64,000 nt of DNA, from assembly GCA_003599575.1 (NCBI GenBank), contig QZKV01000194.1:22825-86824 (forward strand), given 5' to 3'. This document shows, piece by piece, positions 6,841-15,710 of this stretch. A model generated the notes under the pieces. It saw only the letters and a list, made by a program, of their open reading frames with translations, was not told where the DNA came from and searched no databases. The stretch's first letter is position 1. Every line of letters starts with the position of its first letter. The position numbers were made by a program, and so were the translations under genes. The DNA comes from Desulfobacteraceae bacterium. Its GTDB lineage: Bacteria; Desulfobacterota; Desulfobacteria; Desulfobacterales; Desulfosarcinaceae.

Positions 6841-9282
6841 CTAATTGATCGGAGCATGCTCATCCGGCTTGGTGCGCCGCGATGAACTGATATCAAACGG
6901 CACATCATGCTTGCCAAACAAGCTTTCACCCTCGCCAAGCACAAGGGCATGCGGCAGCACCTCGTCCATATGATCCACCAGGACGATCTCCAATTGTTTG
7001 GATATGATGGCCGGAATATCCTTCAGGTCTTTTTCGTTCTCCTTGGGGATGACCACCTTTTTGATACCGCCCCGATGGGCCGCCAGAATCTTCTCTTTGA
7101 GCCCGCCGATCGGCAGGACACGGCCGCGCAGGGTGATTTCACCGGTCATGGCCACTTCCCGCCGCACCGGACGCCGGGTCAGGGCCGATACCACCGAGGT
7201 GCACATGGCGATACCGGCCGATGGGCCGTCCTTGGGGATGGCGCCTTCGGGAATATGGATGTGCAGATCCAGCTTGCGGTAGAACTTATCGTCGATGCCG
7301 AGCAGTTCAGCCCGTGAACGCACGAAACTGACCGCGGCATGGGCCGATTCTTTCATCACATCGCCGAGTTTGCCGGTCACCATCACCTGGCCGCGGCCGG
7401 GCATGCACAAGGTTTCCACGAACAACAGTTCGCCGCCGACCTGGGTCCAGGCCATGCCGGTGGACATCCCGATTTGGTCCTGTTCTTCGATCTCCAGGCT
7501 CTTGAAACGCGGCGGCCCCAGATACTGGATGATGACCGCCTCGTTGACGCGCACGGCCTTATCGGTTTTCTCCTTCGCCACCTGGCGGGCCACCTTGCGG
7601 CACACGGCGGCGATTTCCCGCTCCAGGTTGCGGACGCCGGCCTCGCGGGTATACCGGTTGATCAGCAGATTGAGCGCCTTGTCGGAGATGGCGATCTGCT
7701 CCGGCTGCAAGCCGTTGAGCTTGATCTGCTTCGGGATCAGGAAGGTCTTGGCGATGTTGAACTTCTCATGTTCGGTATAGCCCGGCAGCCGGATGATTTC
7801 CATACGATCCTGCAGGGGCAGGGGGATATCGGGCAGCGTGTTGGCCGTGGTGATGAACATGATTTCGGACAGATCGTAATCCAAATCCATGTAGTGGTCG
7901 TTGAAGGCAAAATTCTGTTCCGGGTCCAGCACCTCCAGCAGGGCCGCGCTGGGATCGCCGCGGAAATCCATGCTCATCTTGTCTACTTCGTCCAGGCAGA
8001 AAACCGGATTGTTGGTGCCGGCCTTTTTGAGAGACTGGATGATCTTGCCGGGCATGGCGCCGATGTAGGTGCGCCGGTGGCCACGGATTTCAGCCTCGTC
8101 GCGCACACCACCCAGCGAAAGCCGCACGAAGCGCCGGCCGGTGGCACGCGCCACCGACTTCGCCAGCGACGTTTTGCCCACCCCCGGAGGCCCCACCAGG
8201 CACAAAATGGGACCACGGATCTTTTTAACCAGCGCCTGCACGGCCAGGTATTCGACGATGCGCTCCTTGGGCTTTTCCAGCCCGTAATGGTCTTCATCCA
8301 GAATCCGCTCGGCCTCGGCGATATCGATGTGCACCCGGCTGCGCTCAAACCACGGCAGGCTGATGATCCATTCGATGTAGTTGCGCACCACCGTGGCTTC
8401 AGCCGACATGGGGGTCATCAGCTTGAGCTTCTTGAACTCCTGACGCACCTTTTCGGCCGCCTCCTTGGGCAGGCGTTTGCGCTTGATGCGTTTTTCGAGG
8501 TCCTGCAGTTCATCGGCGCCTTCGTCTTCGTTGCCCATCTCCTTGCGGATGGCACGCATCTGCTCGTTGAGATAATAATTTTTCTGGGTCTTCTCCATCT
8601 GTTCTTTGACCCGGTTTTTGATGCGCTGGTCCATACGGAAGACTTCCAATTCCATATTGATCAGTTCGATCAGTAAATTGAGCCGCCGCTCGATGGGCTC
8701 CGCTTCCAGCAGGCGCTGCTTGTCCTGTATTTTAAACGAGAAATGCGAGGCCACCACGTCGGCCAACTTGGTATAATCGGTGAAAGATCCGATTTTGGCA
8801 ACCAGGTCTTTGGAAATGTTCTTGTTGAGCTTGGCGTATGCTTCGAATCGTTCTTTGACCGATCGCGCCAGCGCCTCGGCTTCGGCATCGGAAACAATCG
8901 AATCAAAAATGGGGTCGAGCTCCACCTGGAAATAATCATCCGTTTGAATGAACTTGCGCACGCGGGCGCGCACCTGCCCCTCCACCAGTGCCTTCACCGT
9001 GCCGTCGGGAAGACGCAGCAGCTGCAGGACCGTGCCGATCACCCCGATGAGGCTGATATCCTTTTCCGTGGGGTTGTCCACATTGGCGTTGCGTTGAGTA
9101 GCGAGAAATATGTGTTTATCCGCAGTGTTCATGGCGCTGGACAGCGCCGACACAGATTTGGGACGCCCCACGAACAGGGGCGCCACCATCTGGGGAAAGA
9201 CGACGATGTCGCGCACGGGCAGCAGGGGCAGCACCTTGCCTCCATTATCTTCGTTTTTAAATAACCGCGATATATTAACCAT
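6841..9282 (-). CDS. lon: ATP-dependent protease Lon
   Basis: 813 residues, full family length. The N-terminal substrate domain begins LPLLPVRDIVVFP. The AAA+ module has Walker A GPPGVGKTSLAKS and Walker B VFCLDEVDKM. The C-terminal protease domain has the catalytic Ser in PKDGPSAGIAM and the Lys in GGLKEKILAAHRGG. It degrades misfolded and regulatory proteins in the cytoplasm. It is the last member of the classical tig-clpP-clpX-lon order, all on the minus strand, with a 242-nt gap after clpX that probably holds its own promoter. Confidence 0.98.
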   Translation of the reverse strand: MVNISRLFKNEDNGGKVLPLLPVRDIVVFPQMVAPLFVGRPKSVSALSSAMNTADKHIFLATQRNANVDNPTEKDISLIGVIGTVLQLLRLPDGTVKALVEGQVRARVRKFIQTDDYFQVELDPIFDSIVSDAEAEALARSVKERFEAYAKLNKNISKDLVAKIGSFTDYTKLADVVASHFSFKIQDKQRLLEAEPIERRLNLLIELINMELEVFRMDQRIKNRVKEQMEKTQKNYYLNEQMRAIRKEMGNEDEGADELQDLEKRIKRKRLPKEAAEKVRQEFKKLKLMTPMSAEATVVRNYIEWIISLPWFERSRVHIDIAEAERILDEDHYGLEKPKERIVEYLAVQALVKKIRGPILCLVGPPGVGKTSLAKSVARATGRRFVRLSLGGVRDEAEIRGHRRTYIGAMPGKIIQSLKKAGTNNPVFCLDEVDKMSMDFRGDPSAALLEVLDPEQNFAFNDHYMDLDYDLSEIMFITTANTLPDIPLPLQDRMEIIRLPGYTEHEKFNIAKTFLIPKQIKLNGLQPEQIAISDKALNLLINRYTREAGVRNLEREIAAVCRKVARQVAKEKTDKAVRVNEAVIIQYLGPPRFKSLEIEEQDQIGMSTGMAWTQVGGELLFVETLCMPGRGQVMVTGKLGDVMKESAHAAVSFVRSRAELLGIDDKFYRKLDLHIHIPEGAIPKDGPSAGIAMCTSVVSALTRRPVRREVAMTGEITLRGRVLPIGGLKEKILAAHRGGIKKVVIPKENEKDLKDIPAIISKQLEIVLVDHMDEVLPHALVLGEGESLFGKHDVPFDISSSRRTKPDEHAPIN

Positions 9283-9524
9283 TGTACATTCCTAACTCTG
9301 AGAAATTATCCATCGTTGATGGATTTGCGCACGGCCGGACGGCATCTTTGTTCTGTCGTTTAGGCCTGCGCGGTTTGGTCGGCTTCGAGGATCGCCTTCA
9401 GAATGAAACGTGAGCGGCGCGGCGGGTTTCGGCGGTTCACCTCCTGCGCAAGGAAAAGCCGATTTCCGATCTGTAAGGAGGTGGGTTCTGTCGGCAGACC
9501 GGGGCAGGGCCCAAGACCTGCCGA

Positions 9525-10766
9525 TTACGCCTGCTTCTTGGTCTGCTCGAACAGCAGAATAGGGTCCTCATGGTGAAGCACCACATCCTCACCGATGACG
9601 CATTCCTTGACATTTTCGATCGAAGGAAGTTCGTACATGATCTCCAGCATGCAGGTTTCCAGAATAGCCCGCAGTCCCCGCGCGCCGGATTTCCGTTTGA
9701 TGGCCTGATCCGCAATGGCCGCCAGCGCACTGTCGGTCAGGCGCAGATTTACCCCTTCCACCTCGAACAATTTTTGGTACTGTTTGACAAGAGCGTTTCT
9801 GGGCTCGGTCAGGATCCGCACCAGCGTTTTGGCGCTCAGCTCATCCAGTGTGGCAATCACCGGCAGCCGGCCGATGAATTCCGGGATCATGCCGTACTTG
9901 ATCAAATCCTCAGGCTGGACTTCCTTGAGGATGTTGCCGGCAGCCTCTTTTTCCTTGATGATCTTGGCGCCGAACCCCATGGTCTTGGAGCCCAGGCGGC
10001 GTTTGACAATCTGATCCAGTCCACTGAAGGTTCCCCCGCAAATGAACAGGATATTGGAGGTGTCCACTTTGACGAAATCCTGCTGGGGATGTTTGCGCCC
10101 GCCTTTGGGCGGTACGCTGGCGGTGGTGCCTTCGATGATCTTCAGCAGCGCCTGTTGCACCCCTTCCCCGGAAACATCGCGGGTGATCGAGGGGTTGTCG
10201 GATTTGCTGGCGATTTTATCGATCTCGTCGATATACACGATGCCGCGCTTGGCCTTTTCCACATCATAGTCGGCATTTTGAAGCAGGGACAAAATGATGT
10301 TTTCCACATCCTCGCCCACATAGCCGGCTTCGGTCAAACTGGTGGCGTCGGCGATCGTGAAAGGCACGTTGAGAAAACGCGCCAGCGTCTGGGCCAGCAG
10401 CGTCTTGCCGCTGCCGGTGGGGCCGATCAGCAGAATATTGCTTTTCTGGATCTCCACATCGCTCGTGCTCAAAACCGAGTCGAGCCGTTTGTAATGGTTG
10501 TACACCGCCACGGCAAGGATCTTCTTGGCAGTCTCCTGCTCGATGACGTATTCATCCAGCTTGTGTTTGATCTCCTTGGGGATCATCAAGTTGGACAGCT
10601 CGCCGGCTTCCTTCTCCGTTTCCTCTTCGATGATTTCGCTGCACAGTTGAATGCATTCATCACAGATATAGACGGCCGGACCGGCGATCAGCTTTTTGAC
10701 CTCTTTCTGATTTTTTCCGCAGAATGAACAAAAGAGGTTCTCATTGGGATCGTCTTTTTTTGCCAT
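9525..10766 (-). CDS. clpX: ClpX, unfoldase subunit of the ClpXP protease
   Basis: 413 residues. The N-terminal zinc-binding domain has four Cys (CSFCGKNQ and CDECIQLC). The AAA+ module has Walker A GPTGSGKTLLAQ and Walker B VYIDEIDKI, and a C-terminal small domain follows (AIKRKSGARGLRAILE). It unfolds tagged proteins and feeds them into ClpP. It lies 4 nt after the end of clpP, so it is co-transcribed and probably coupled. Confidence 0.98.
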   Translation of the reverse strand: MAKKDDPNENLFCSFCGKNQKEVKKLIAGPAVYICDECIQLCSEIIEEETEKEAGELSNLMIPKEIKHKLDEYVIEQETAKKILAVAVYNHYKRLDSVLSTSDVEIQKSNILLIGPTGSGKTLLAQTLARFLNVPFTIADATSLTEAGYVGEDVENIILSLLQNADYDVEKAKRGIVYIDEIDKIASKSDNPSITRDVSGEGVQQALLKIIEGTTASVPPKGGRKHPQQDFVKVDTSNILFICGGTFSGLDQIVKRRLGSKTMGFGAKIIKEKEAAGNILKEVQPEDLIKYGMIPEFIGRLPVIATLDELSAKTLVRILTEPRNALVKQYQKLFEVEGVNLRLTDSALAAIADQAIKRKSGARGLRAILETCMLEIMYELPSIENVKECVIGEDVVLHHEDPILLFEQTKKQA

Positions 10767-10770
10767 GTGG

Positions 10771-11391
10771 TTATTTCTCCGACTTATCGATTTGATCCAG
10801 GTCGTCGCGGTTACGGATCACATGATCCACGATGCCGTATTCCTTGGCTTCCAGGCCGGATAGGAACTTGTCCCGATCGGTATCTCTTTGGATCTGGGTG
10901 AGTGTCTTTCCAGTGTGTTCCTTGAGAATATTGTTCAGCGACTCCTTCATACGCAAGATCTCTTTGGCCTGGATTTCGATATCCGAGGCCTGGCCTTGGA
11001 ATCCACCCATGGGCTGATGAATCATGATACGCGAATTGGGCAGCGAATAGCGTTTTTTACGCGTGCCGGCGGCCAGCAACAAGGCCCCCATGCTGGCGGC
11101 CTGGCCGATGCAAACGGTGGCGATCTCCGGCTTGATGTATTGCATGGTGTCGTAGACAGCCAATCCTGCCGTCACCGATCCACCGGGTGAATTGATATAA
11201 AAATTGATGTCCTTGTCCGGGTCTTCGGATTCCAAAAACAGCAACTGGGCGATCAGTAAATTGGCGACCTCGTCATTTATGGCCGTACCAAGAAAGATGA
11301 TGCGGTCTTTGAGCAGACGCGAATAGATATCATAAGCCCGCTCGCCTCGGCTGGTTTGGTCAATGACCATTGGAATAACTGGCACTTGCAA
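10771..11391 (-). CDS. clpP: ClpP, proteolytic subunit
   Basis: 206 residues, with the serine protease triad recognisable as Ser in GQAASMGALL (about 98), His in RIMIHQPMGG (about 123) and Asp in ERDTDRD/RDTDRDKF (about 172). The short N-terminal leader (MQVPVIPMVID) is normal. It forms the tetradecameric chamber served by ClpX, which is encoded 4 nt downstream. Confidence 0.98.
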   Translation of the reverse strand: MQVPVIPMVIDQTSRGERAYDIYSRLLKDRIIFLGTAINDEVANLLIAQLLFLESEDPDKDINFYINSPGGSVTAGLAVYDTMQYIKPEIATVCIGQAASMGALLLAAGTRKKRYSLPNSRIMIHQPMGGFQGQASDIEIQAKEILRMKESLNNILKEHTGKTLTQIQRDTDRDKFLSGLEAKEYGIVDHVIRNRDDLDQIDKSEK

Positions 11392-11481
11392 CTCCTTTTA
11401 CTTAAGGTTTCCGCTTCACGTCCGGGCGTGGAGCAAAATTTCATTTAATTATATCTCTTATATCCAAGAGATCAAGAGGAC

Positions 11482-12828
11482 TTATCGGCCGGCTTCCTGC
11501 TCAGTGGGGGAGTTCTCCTCTTTTTTGTCGGGCGGCGCCACTTCCTTAATGGTGCCGTTTCCCAAAATAATTTTCAATGCCTTCTTTTCAAGCAGCGTGT
11601 GCTTGAAAAAGGCCAGCCGGTCCTGATCCTGCCGGTAAAAAGCCTTAATGGCCTCCAACGGCTGCCGGTATTCGGTGGCCATCTCCTGCATGCCTTGCTC
11701 CAGCTCCTCATCGGTCAGGGAGAGGTTCTCCTGGTCGATCAGTTTGGAAAGAATCAGATGCCGGCGCACCTGTTTTTCAGCAACCGGCCGGTATTTTTCG
11801 GCCAGTATATCGCGGGATAAGCCCAGTTCCTCAAAGGACCTGTTGCTTTGGGAAAAGGATCGCTCGGCATCCTTGAGAATATGTTCCAGTTCCGATTCGA
11901 CCATGCTATCGGGCACCTCGAAGTCGGTTTTCGACAGCAGTTGCGAAAAAACCTGCTCATTGAGTTCCTGCTCGACCCGCTTGTCATAGCCGTTTTGCAG
12001 ATTTTCCCGAATCTTGCCTTTCAGAACCTCCAGCGATTCAAATTGATCTCCCAGTGATTTGGCGAAGGTATCATCCAGTTCGGGCAGAATTTCGCCACGG
12101 ATCTCATTCAGTCGAACCTTGAACAGGATGTTCAGGCCGGCCAGATCTTTGCTGAAATAATCCTCCGGGAAAGTCACCTCGATCTCTTTTTCCTCGCCCA
12201 CCTTCATTCCCACCAGGCCCTCGTCCAGGTCTTTGACCACGCGTCCCTCTCCGATCTTGGCCACGAAATTTTCCGTTTTCTGGGTCGCCTGGTGAGGTTT
12301 GCCATCCTTGAATCCCTCATAATCGATCACCGCCACATCGCCCATCTGGATGGGACGGTCCGCCTCGACTTTTTCGTGCCGGGCCATGTTGCGCTGCAAC
12401 ATCTGCAACTGCAGATCGATTTCTTCATCACTGACCGTGTAATTGCTTTTGGTCAGCTCCAATCCTTTAAAGGGTATATCGGCGATTTCAGGGCGTACCT
12501 CAACCGTTGCGTCAAATGCGTAATCTTTTTTCTCATCCAGTTCCGGCGGATCAACCTTGGGCGCACCCACAATTTTCAGATCCTTTTCCTGTATGGCCTC
12601 GATGAAAGCGTTTTGGATCAGCTTGGAGGTCACATCGGCGCGCACATCCTTGTGAAACATCCTCTCCAAAACCGAGCGCGGCGCTTTGCCCGGACGGAAA
12701 CCTTTTACCTTGGCGGATTTTTTAAGCTCACCGTAGGCGTCATCGACCTGGCGGACCACATCTTCGCGGGGCACTTCAATGTGCAACACCTTTTTAACAC
12801 CGCTCACACTTTCCATGGATACTTTCAT
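11482..12828 (-). CDS. tig: trigger factor, ribosome-associated chaperone
   Basis: 448 residues. The ribosome-binding N-terminal domain ends in the signature GFRPGKAPRSVLE. A central FKBP-like prolyl isomerase domain follows (GDVAVIDYEGFKDGKP, then FPEDYFSKDLAG), then a long helical C-terminal chaperone domain and an acidic tail (KKEENSPTEQEAG). It binds nascent chains at the ribosome exit. First of the tig-clpP-clpX-lon series; it is preceded 17 nt upstream by a small secreted-protein gene on the same strand. Confidence 0.97.
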   Translation of the reverse strand: MKVSMESVSGVKKVLHIEVPREDVVRQVDDAYGELKKSAKVKGFRPGKAPRSVLERMFHKDVRADVTSKLIQNAFIEAIQEKDLKIVGAPKVDPPELDEKKDYAFDATVEVRPEIADIPFKGLELTKSNYTVSDEEIDLQLQMLQRNMARHEKVEADRPIQMGDVAVIDYEGFKDGKPHQATQKTENFVAKIGEGRVVKDLDEGLVGMKVGEEKEIEVTFPEDYFSKDLAGLNILFKVRLNEIRGEILPELDDTFAKSLGDQFESLEVLKGKIRENLQNGYDKRVEQELNEQVFSQLLSKTDFEVPDSMVESELEHILKDAERSFSQSNRSFEELGLSRDILAEKYRPVAEKQVRRHLILSKLIDQENLSLTDEELEQGMQEMATEYRQPLEAIKAFYRQDQDRLAFFKHTLLEKKALKIILGNGTIKEVAPPDKKEENSPTEQEAGR

Positions 12829-12844
12829 AAGCTGATTACCTTTC

Positions 12845-13156
12845 TTAATCCATTATGAAGTGCCCCGGCCGAGCCACCTCAAAGGCACCTGTTTTATTCA
12901 TCCTGGCTTTCAAGCCCTTCCGGCGCAACGCCGAAAGGAAATTGAGCATCGTCTCCCCGGCCCCCGTTCCGAACGTTCCGCACGCCTTGGCCATGGCGCA
13001 TGCGCGGCCCATCATATTGTTGCGGCATCCGCCCGCTACCTGGATCGCTTTGCTGGACAGGATGCCGTGAAAAACGAAGAGTTGCGGCGCGCCGGCCGCC
13101 CGGACCAGGGGCGCGAAAACCCAGCAGAGAAGCACAATCATCGCAAGCGGACGCAT
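12845..13156 (-). CDS. small secreted protein, unknown
   Basis: 103 residues beginning with a convincing signal peptide (MRPLAMIVLLCWVFAPLVRA, cleavage near AAGA). The mature part is basic with three Cys (GGCRNNMM, GRACAMAK, ACGTFGTG) and ends GAFEVARPGHFIMD. No clear ribosome site precedes the ATG, and the start could be M6. The gene lies between tRNA-Leu and tig on the same strand. I do not recognise the family. Confidence 0.5.
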   Translation of the reverse strand: MRPLAMIVLLCWVFAPLVRAAGAPQLFVFHGILSSKAIQVAGGCRNNMMGRACAMAKACGTFGTGAGETMLNFLSALRRKGLKARMNKTGAFEVARPGHFIMD

Positions 13157-13172
13157 GGATGGATGGTCAAAT

Positions 13173-13259
13173 TGGTGCGAGAGGGGAGATTTGAACTCCC
13201 ACTCTGTCGCCAGAGCTGGATCCTAAGTCCAGTGCGTCTACCACTTCCGCCACTCTCGC
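13173..13259 (-). tRNA. tRNA-Leu (TAG)
   Basis: 87 nt class II tRNA. Acceptor GCGAGAG pairs with CTCTCGC, the anticodon loop CTTAGGA gives TAG, a long variable arm is formed by CTCTGGCGACAGAG, and CCA is encoded. Confidence 0.95.
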
Positions 13260-13290
13260 AAAAGCTATGGTCCGGACCCGATTTAGGTGC

Positions 13291-13318
13291 TTGACTTTCA
13301 ATCATTTTCAACTAAACT
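13291..13318 (+). promoter_or_regulatory. candidate sigma-70 promoter for the amidase gene
   Basis: TTGACT, 16 nt, TAAACT, about 38 nt upstream of the amidase ATG. The surrounding DNA is AT-rich compared with the flanking genes. Confidence 0.4.
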
Positions 13319-13355
13319 GAGCTTTCAAAAAGGATTCAGTTAATATTAAACAACC

Positions 13356-14132
13356 ATGGGTGTCAAGCGAAATTCAGCCGTCCAACGGCCCTGTAAAGCC
13401 CTGATCGGTAAAGCCTTTATCGGCGTTCTGATCGCGGGATTGCTGTTCGGGCCGGTGCCCGGGTCGATCGCGGACCCGCGCGACCCATTTGCCGTGCAGC
13501 GTGGAAAAGTAGCCCTGGATGCGGGACACGGCGGCAAGAACTTGGGCGGCCGCGGCCCACGCGGCGCCCTCGAGAAAGATATCTGCCTGTCCCTGGTCCG
13601 GCGCGTGACCACGGAGATGGAACCCGATTATCAGATCGTGCTAACCCGCAGTGATGATTACAACGTGGCCCTGCACGAACGCACCGCCCTGGCCAACAAC
13701 CAGAAGGCCGAACTGTTCATCAGTATTCATACGGCCGCCGGGTTTCTGCAGGCCACCACCGGCATCACCATCTACTCGTTTCACCCGGTGGAAAAGGAAA
13801 CGGGCGGCGCAGTGCCGCCATCGGCATCTGATGCAGGCATCTTTTGGAACCGGGCCCAGATGCCCCACGCACCCGCCAGCAGGGCTCTGGCCGAAACTCT
13901 CCGGCAAACCCTTTCCGCACTCCCCGGAGTGCCCGAGGTAAGGGTGTTGCAGGCACCCCTGGCGGTTCTTAAGGGCGCACAAATGCCCGCCGTCCTGATC
14001 GAACTGGGTTATTTGACCAATCCCGGCACCGAAGAAGGCCTCAACGCCGAAGAGCGCCAGACCGTCTATGCGCGCGCCATCGCCCAGGGCATCGACAACT
14101 ACTTGGCCGCTGTGCGCCTCGATCCGGAATAA
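13356..14132 (+). CDS. N-acetylmuramoyl-L-alanine amidase (Amidase_3)
   Basis: 258 residues. A hydrophobic export signal (about residues 18-38, FIGVLIAGLLFGPVPGSIA) is followed directly by the zinc-dependent catalytic domain. The ligands His in LDAGHGG, Glu in ALEKDICL and His in ISIHTAAG, and the catalytic Glu in VLIELGYLTNP, are all present. It cleaves the amide bond between MurNAc and the stem peptide in the periplasm during cell separation or wall turnover. It has no AMIN or SPOR targeting domain, so it is a minimal member of the AmiC family. Confidence 0.92.
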   Translation: MGVKRNSAVQRPCKALIGKAFIGVLIAGLLFGPVPGSIADPRDPFAVQRGKVALDAGHGGKNLGGRGPRGALEKDICLSLVRRVTTEMEPDYQIVLTRSDDYNVALHERTALANNQKAELFISIHTAAGFLQATTGITIYSFHPVEKETGGAVPPSASDAGIFWNRAQMPHAPASRALAETLRQTLSALPGVPEVRVLQAPLAVLKGAQMPAVLIELGYLTNPGTEEGLNAEERQTVYARAIAQGIDNYLAAVRLDPE

Positions 14133-14323
14133 AAGTGACGTAAAAAAATGTTAATGGGGGATCATGGATTGTCAAATGGGGCCTCCATACAGCAGGATCG
14201 GCCTGGCCTTTTGCCCGTAATCCTACACGGCCGGCAGAGGGGTTACATTGCGAGTCGTCAGCTACATCAGGTATTTGCTGTTTGACATCTTTCCGCGGCC
14301 TTTGATATTCAGCGGCTTTAAAT

Positions 14324-14400
<77 letters not shown>

Positions 14401-14404
14401 GTAA

Positions 14405-14438
14405 AAAAGGCTTACGGATGTTTCGTAAGCCTATTTTT
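14405..14438 (+). terminator. rho-independent terminator after tRNA-Pro
   Basis: 9-bp stem AGGCTTACG/CGTAAGCCT with loop GATGTTT and a TATTTTT tail, beginning 5 nt after the CCA end. Confidence 0.85.
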
Positions 14439-14440
14439 AG

Positions 14441-14925
14441 GGTGTTTCTTGCCTGGGGGCCATCTTGGTATTGTTAGATAATAAACTAGGATGATCTCCT
14501 CTTTCCTGGCGGGTGGCTTCGGCAAACCCGTTGCCGTGTCCGTCCGAAGACAGGAAATGACAGCCCGAATAAGTCACCGAAGAGACTCAGAACCGAGCTT
14601 TAGTAAATCGCTTCTTTATCACAAGGACGTTGAAAGAAAATTTGCTGCAAAGACCGATAGATGCCAAGAGGTGCCCGGCTTTCACGGGAAGGCGAAGTAA
14701 AAAGCAGGACACCGCAAAAATCGTAAATAGCCACCATGATCTCGCACCAAGGGAATTTGTGTGAGAAACCTATCCTTGCGCACCGCCGTTCGCCCTTGAA
14801 TCCATTCGCCCCCAGACCTCACTTTTTCGCAACCCAGCCCTAATTTTCGCAAGATCGCCTTAGACGGGTTGACATATCCCTGTTAGTGTACCCAGAAGCT
14901 TCCCTTTCACGGAAGCATCAGAGCG
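14441..14925. other. intergenic upstream of the corrinoid island
   Basis: About 480 nt without a credible gene. A 69-codon frame at 14491 lacks a ribosome site. A TTGACA occurs at 14869-14874 but has no good -10 at 17 nt. The region leads into the direct repeat at 14926. Confidence 0.5.
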
Positions 14926-14971
14926 AAATACCACTCATCACAATTATAAAATACCACTCATCACATTATAA
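14926..14971 (+). promoter_or_regulatory. 17-bp direct repeat, candidate AraC/PocR operator
   Basis: AAATACCACTCATCACA occurs at 14926-14942 and again, identical, at 14949-14965. The period is 23 bp, about two helical turns. TTATAA follows the second copy at once (14966-14971) and could be the -10. Direct half-sites spaced by about two turns and abutting the core promoter are typical of AraC-family activators. Such a regulator is encoded at 23022. The first corrinoid gene begins 56 nt downstream. Confidence 0.6.
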
Positions 14972-15026
14972 GGCCGGGGAAATCGCAGCGGAGTTAACTT
15001 TCAAGTTTTTCGGGAGGTGCAATCAT

Positions 15027-15710
15027 ATGGATACACTAACGAAAATTGCTCAACTCGTGGAAAAGGGACAAATCCAGGAGTCTAAGGCCACAACTCAAAA
15101 GGCCTTGGATGTCGAAAAAATTCCCGCCATGGAAATTCTCAACAAGGGTCTCATTGTCGGACTGGATGCCGTCGGCAAGGCTTTCAGTTGTCAAAAGGCT
15201 TTTGTGCCCGAACTCATGACGGCGGGCATGGCCATGAAGGAGTCATTGGAGGTCTTGCGTGCGACCTTCGAATCCTCTGACGCTCCCCCCATGGGCACCG
15301 TCGTCATCGGCACCGTCGAGGGCGACGTCCACGATGTGGGCAAGAACATCGTGGCCATGATGCTGCAAGGGGCAGGATTCAAGGTCCACGACTTGGGAAT
15401 CGACATCCCTGTGGCAAAATTCGTGGAGGCGGTAAAAAAATACCAACCGGACATCCTGGCGCTTTCGGCGCTGTACACTCCTACCCGACTGGCCATGGCC
15501 GAAACACTCGAGGCCATGGTGGTCAATGGGCTGCGCAACAAAGTCAAGGTGATCATCGGCGGGGCGCCGATCGACCAGAACTTTTGCAACCTGATCAAGG
15601 CGGACGGCTATGCGCCCGATGCGCCCCAAGGGGTTCAAATGTGCAAAAAATGGCTTCGCAGCGCCAGTTCCGAATCCCACCCACACGGGCTGAAGGAGGA
15701 ATCAGCATGA
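15027..15710 (+). CDS. methyltransferase corrinoid protein (first copy)
   Basis: 227 residues in the usual two-part build. The N-terminal helical cap (residues 1-85, with VGKAFSCQKAFVPELMTAGMAM) is followed by the B12-binding Rossmann domain. The cobalt-ligand motif DVHDVGKN gives His102, with later G-rich strands IIGGAPI. It shuttles a methyl group between a substrate methyltransferase and a pterin methyltransferase. The start is the ATG after CGGGAGG, preferred over upstream in-frame codons because it matches the family N-terminus. The stop overlaps the next start by ATGA, so the carrier and its UroD-family methyltransferase are coupled. Confidence 0.93.
   Translation: MDTLTKIAQLVEKGQIQESKATTQKALDVEKIPAMEILNKGLIVGLDAVGKAFSCQKAFVPELMTAGMAMKESLEVLRATFESSDAPPMGTVVIGTVEGDVHDVGKNIVAMMLQGAGFKVHDLGIDIPVAKFVEAVKKYQPDILALSALYTPTRLAMAETLEAMVVNGLRNKVKVIIGGAPIDQNFCNLIKADGYAPDAPQGVQMCKKWLRSASSESHPHGLKEESA

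Noticed and set aside
7339..8676. 445-codon plus-strand frame opposite lon
   Set aside because: Shadow frame; lon is unmistakable on the other strand.
9570..10727. 385-codon plus-strand frame opposite clpX
   Set aside because: Shadow frame with no recognisable domain.
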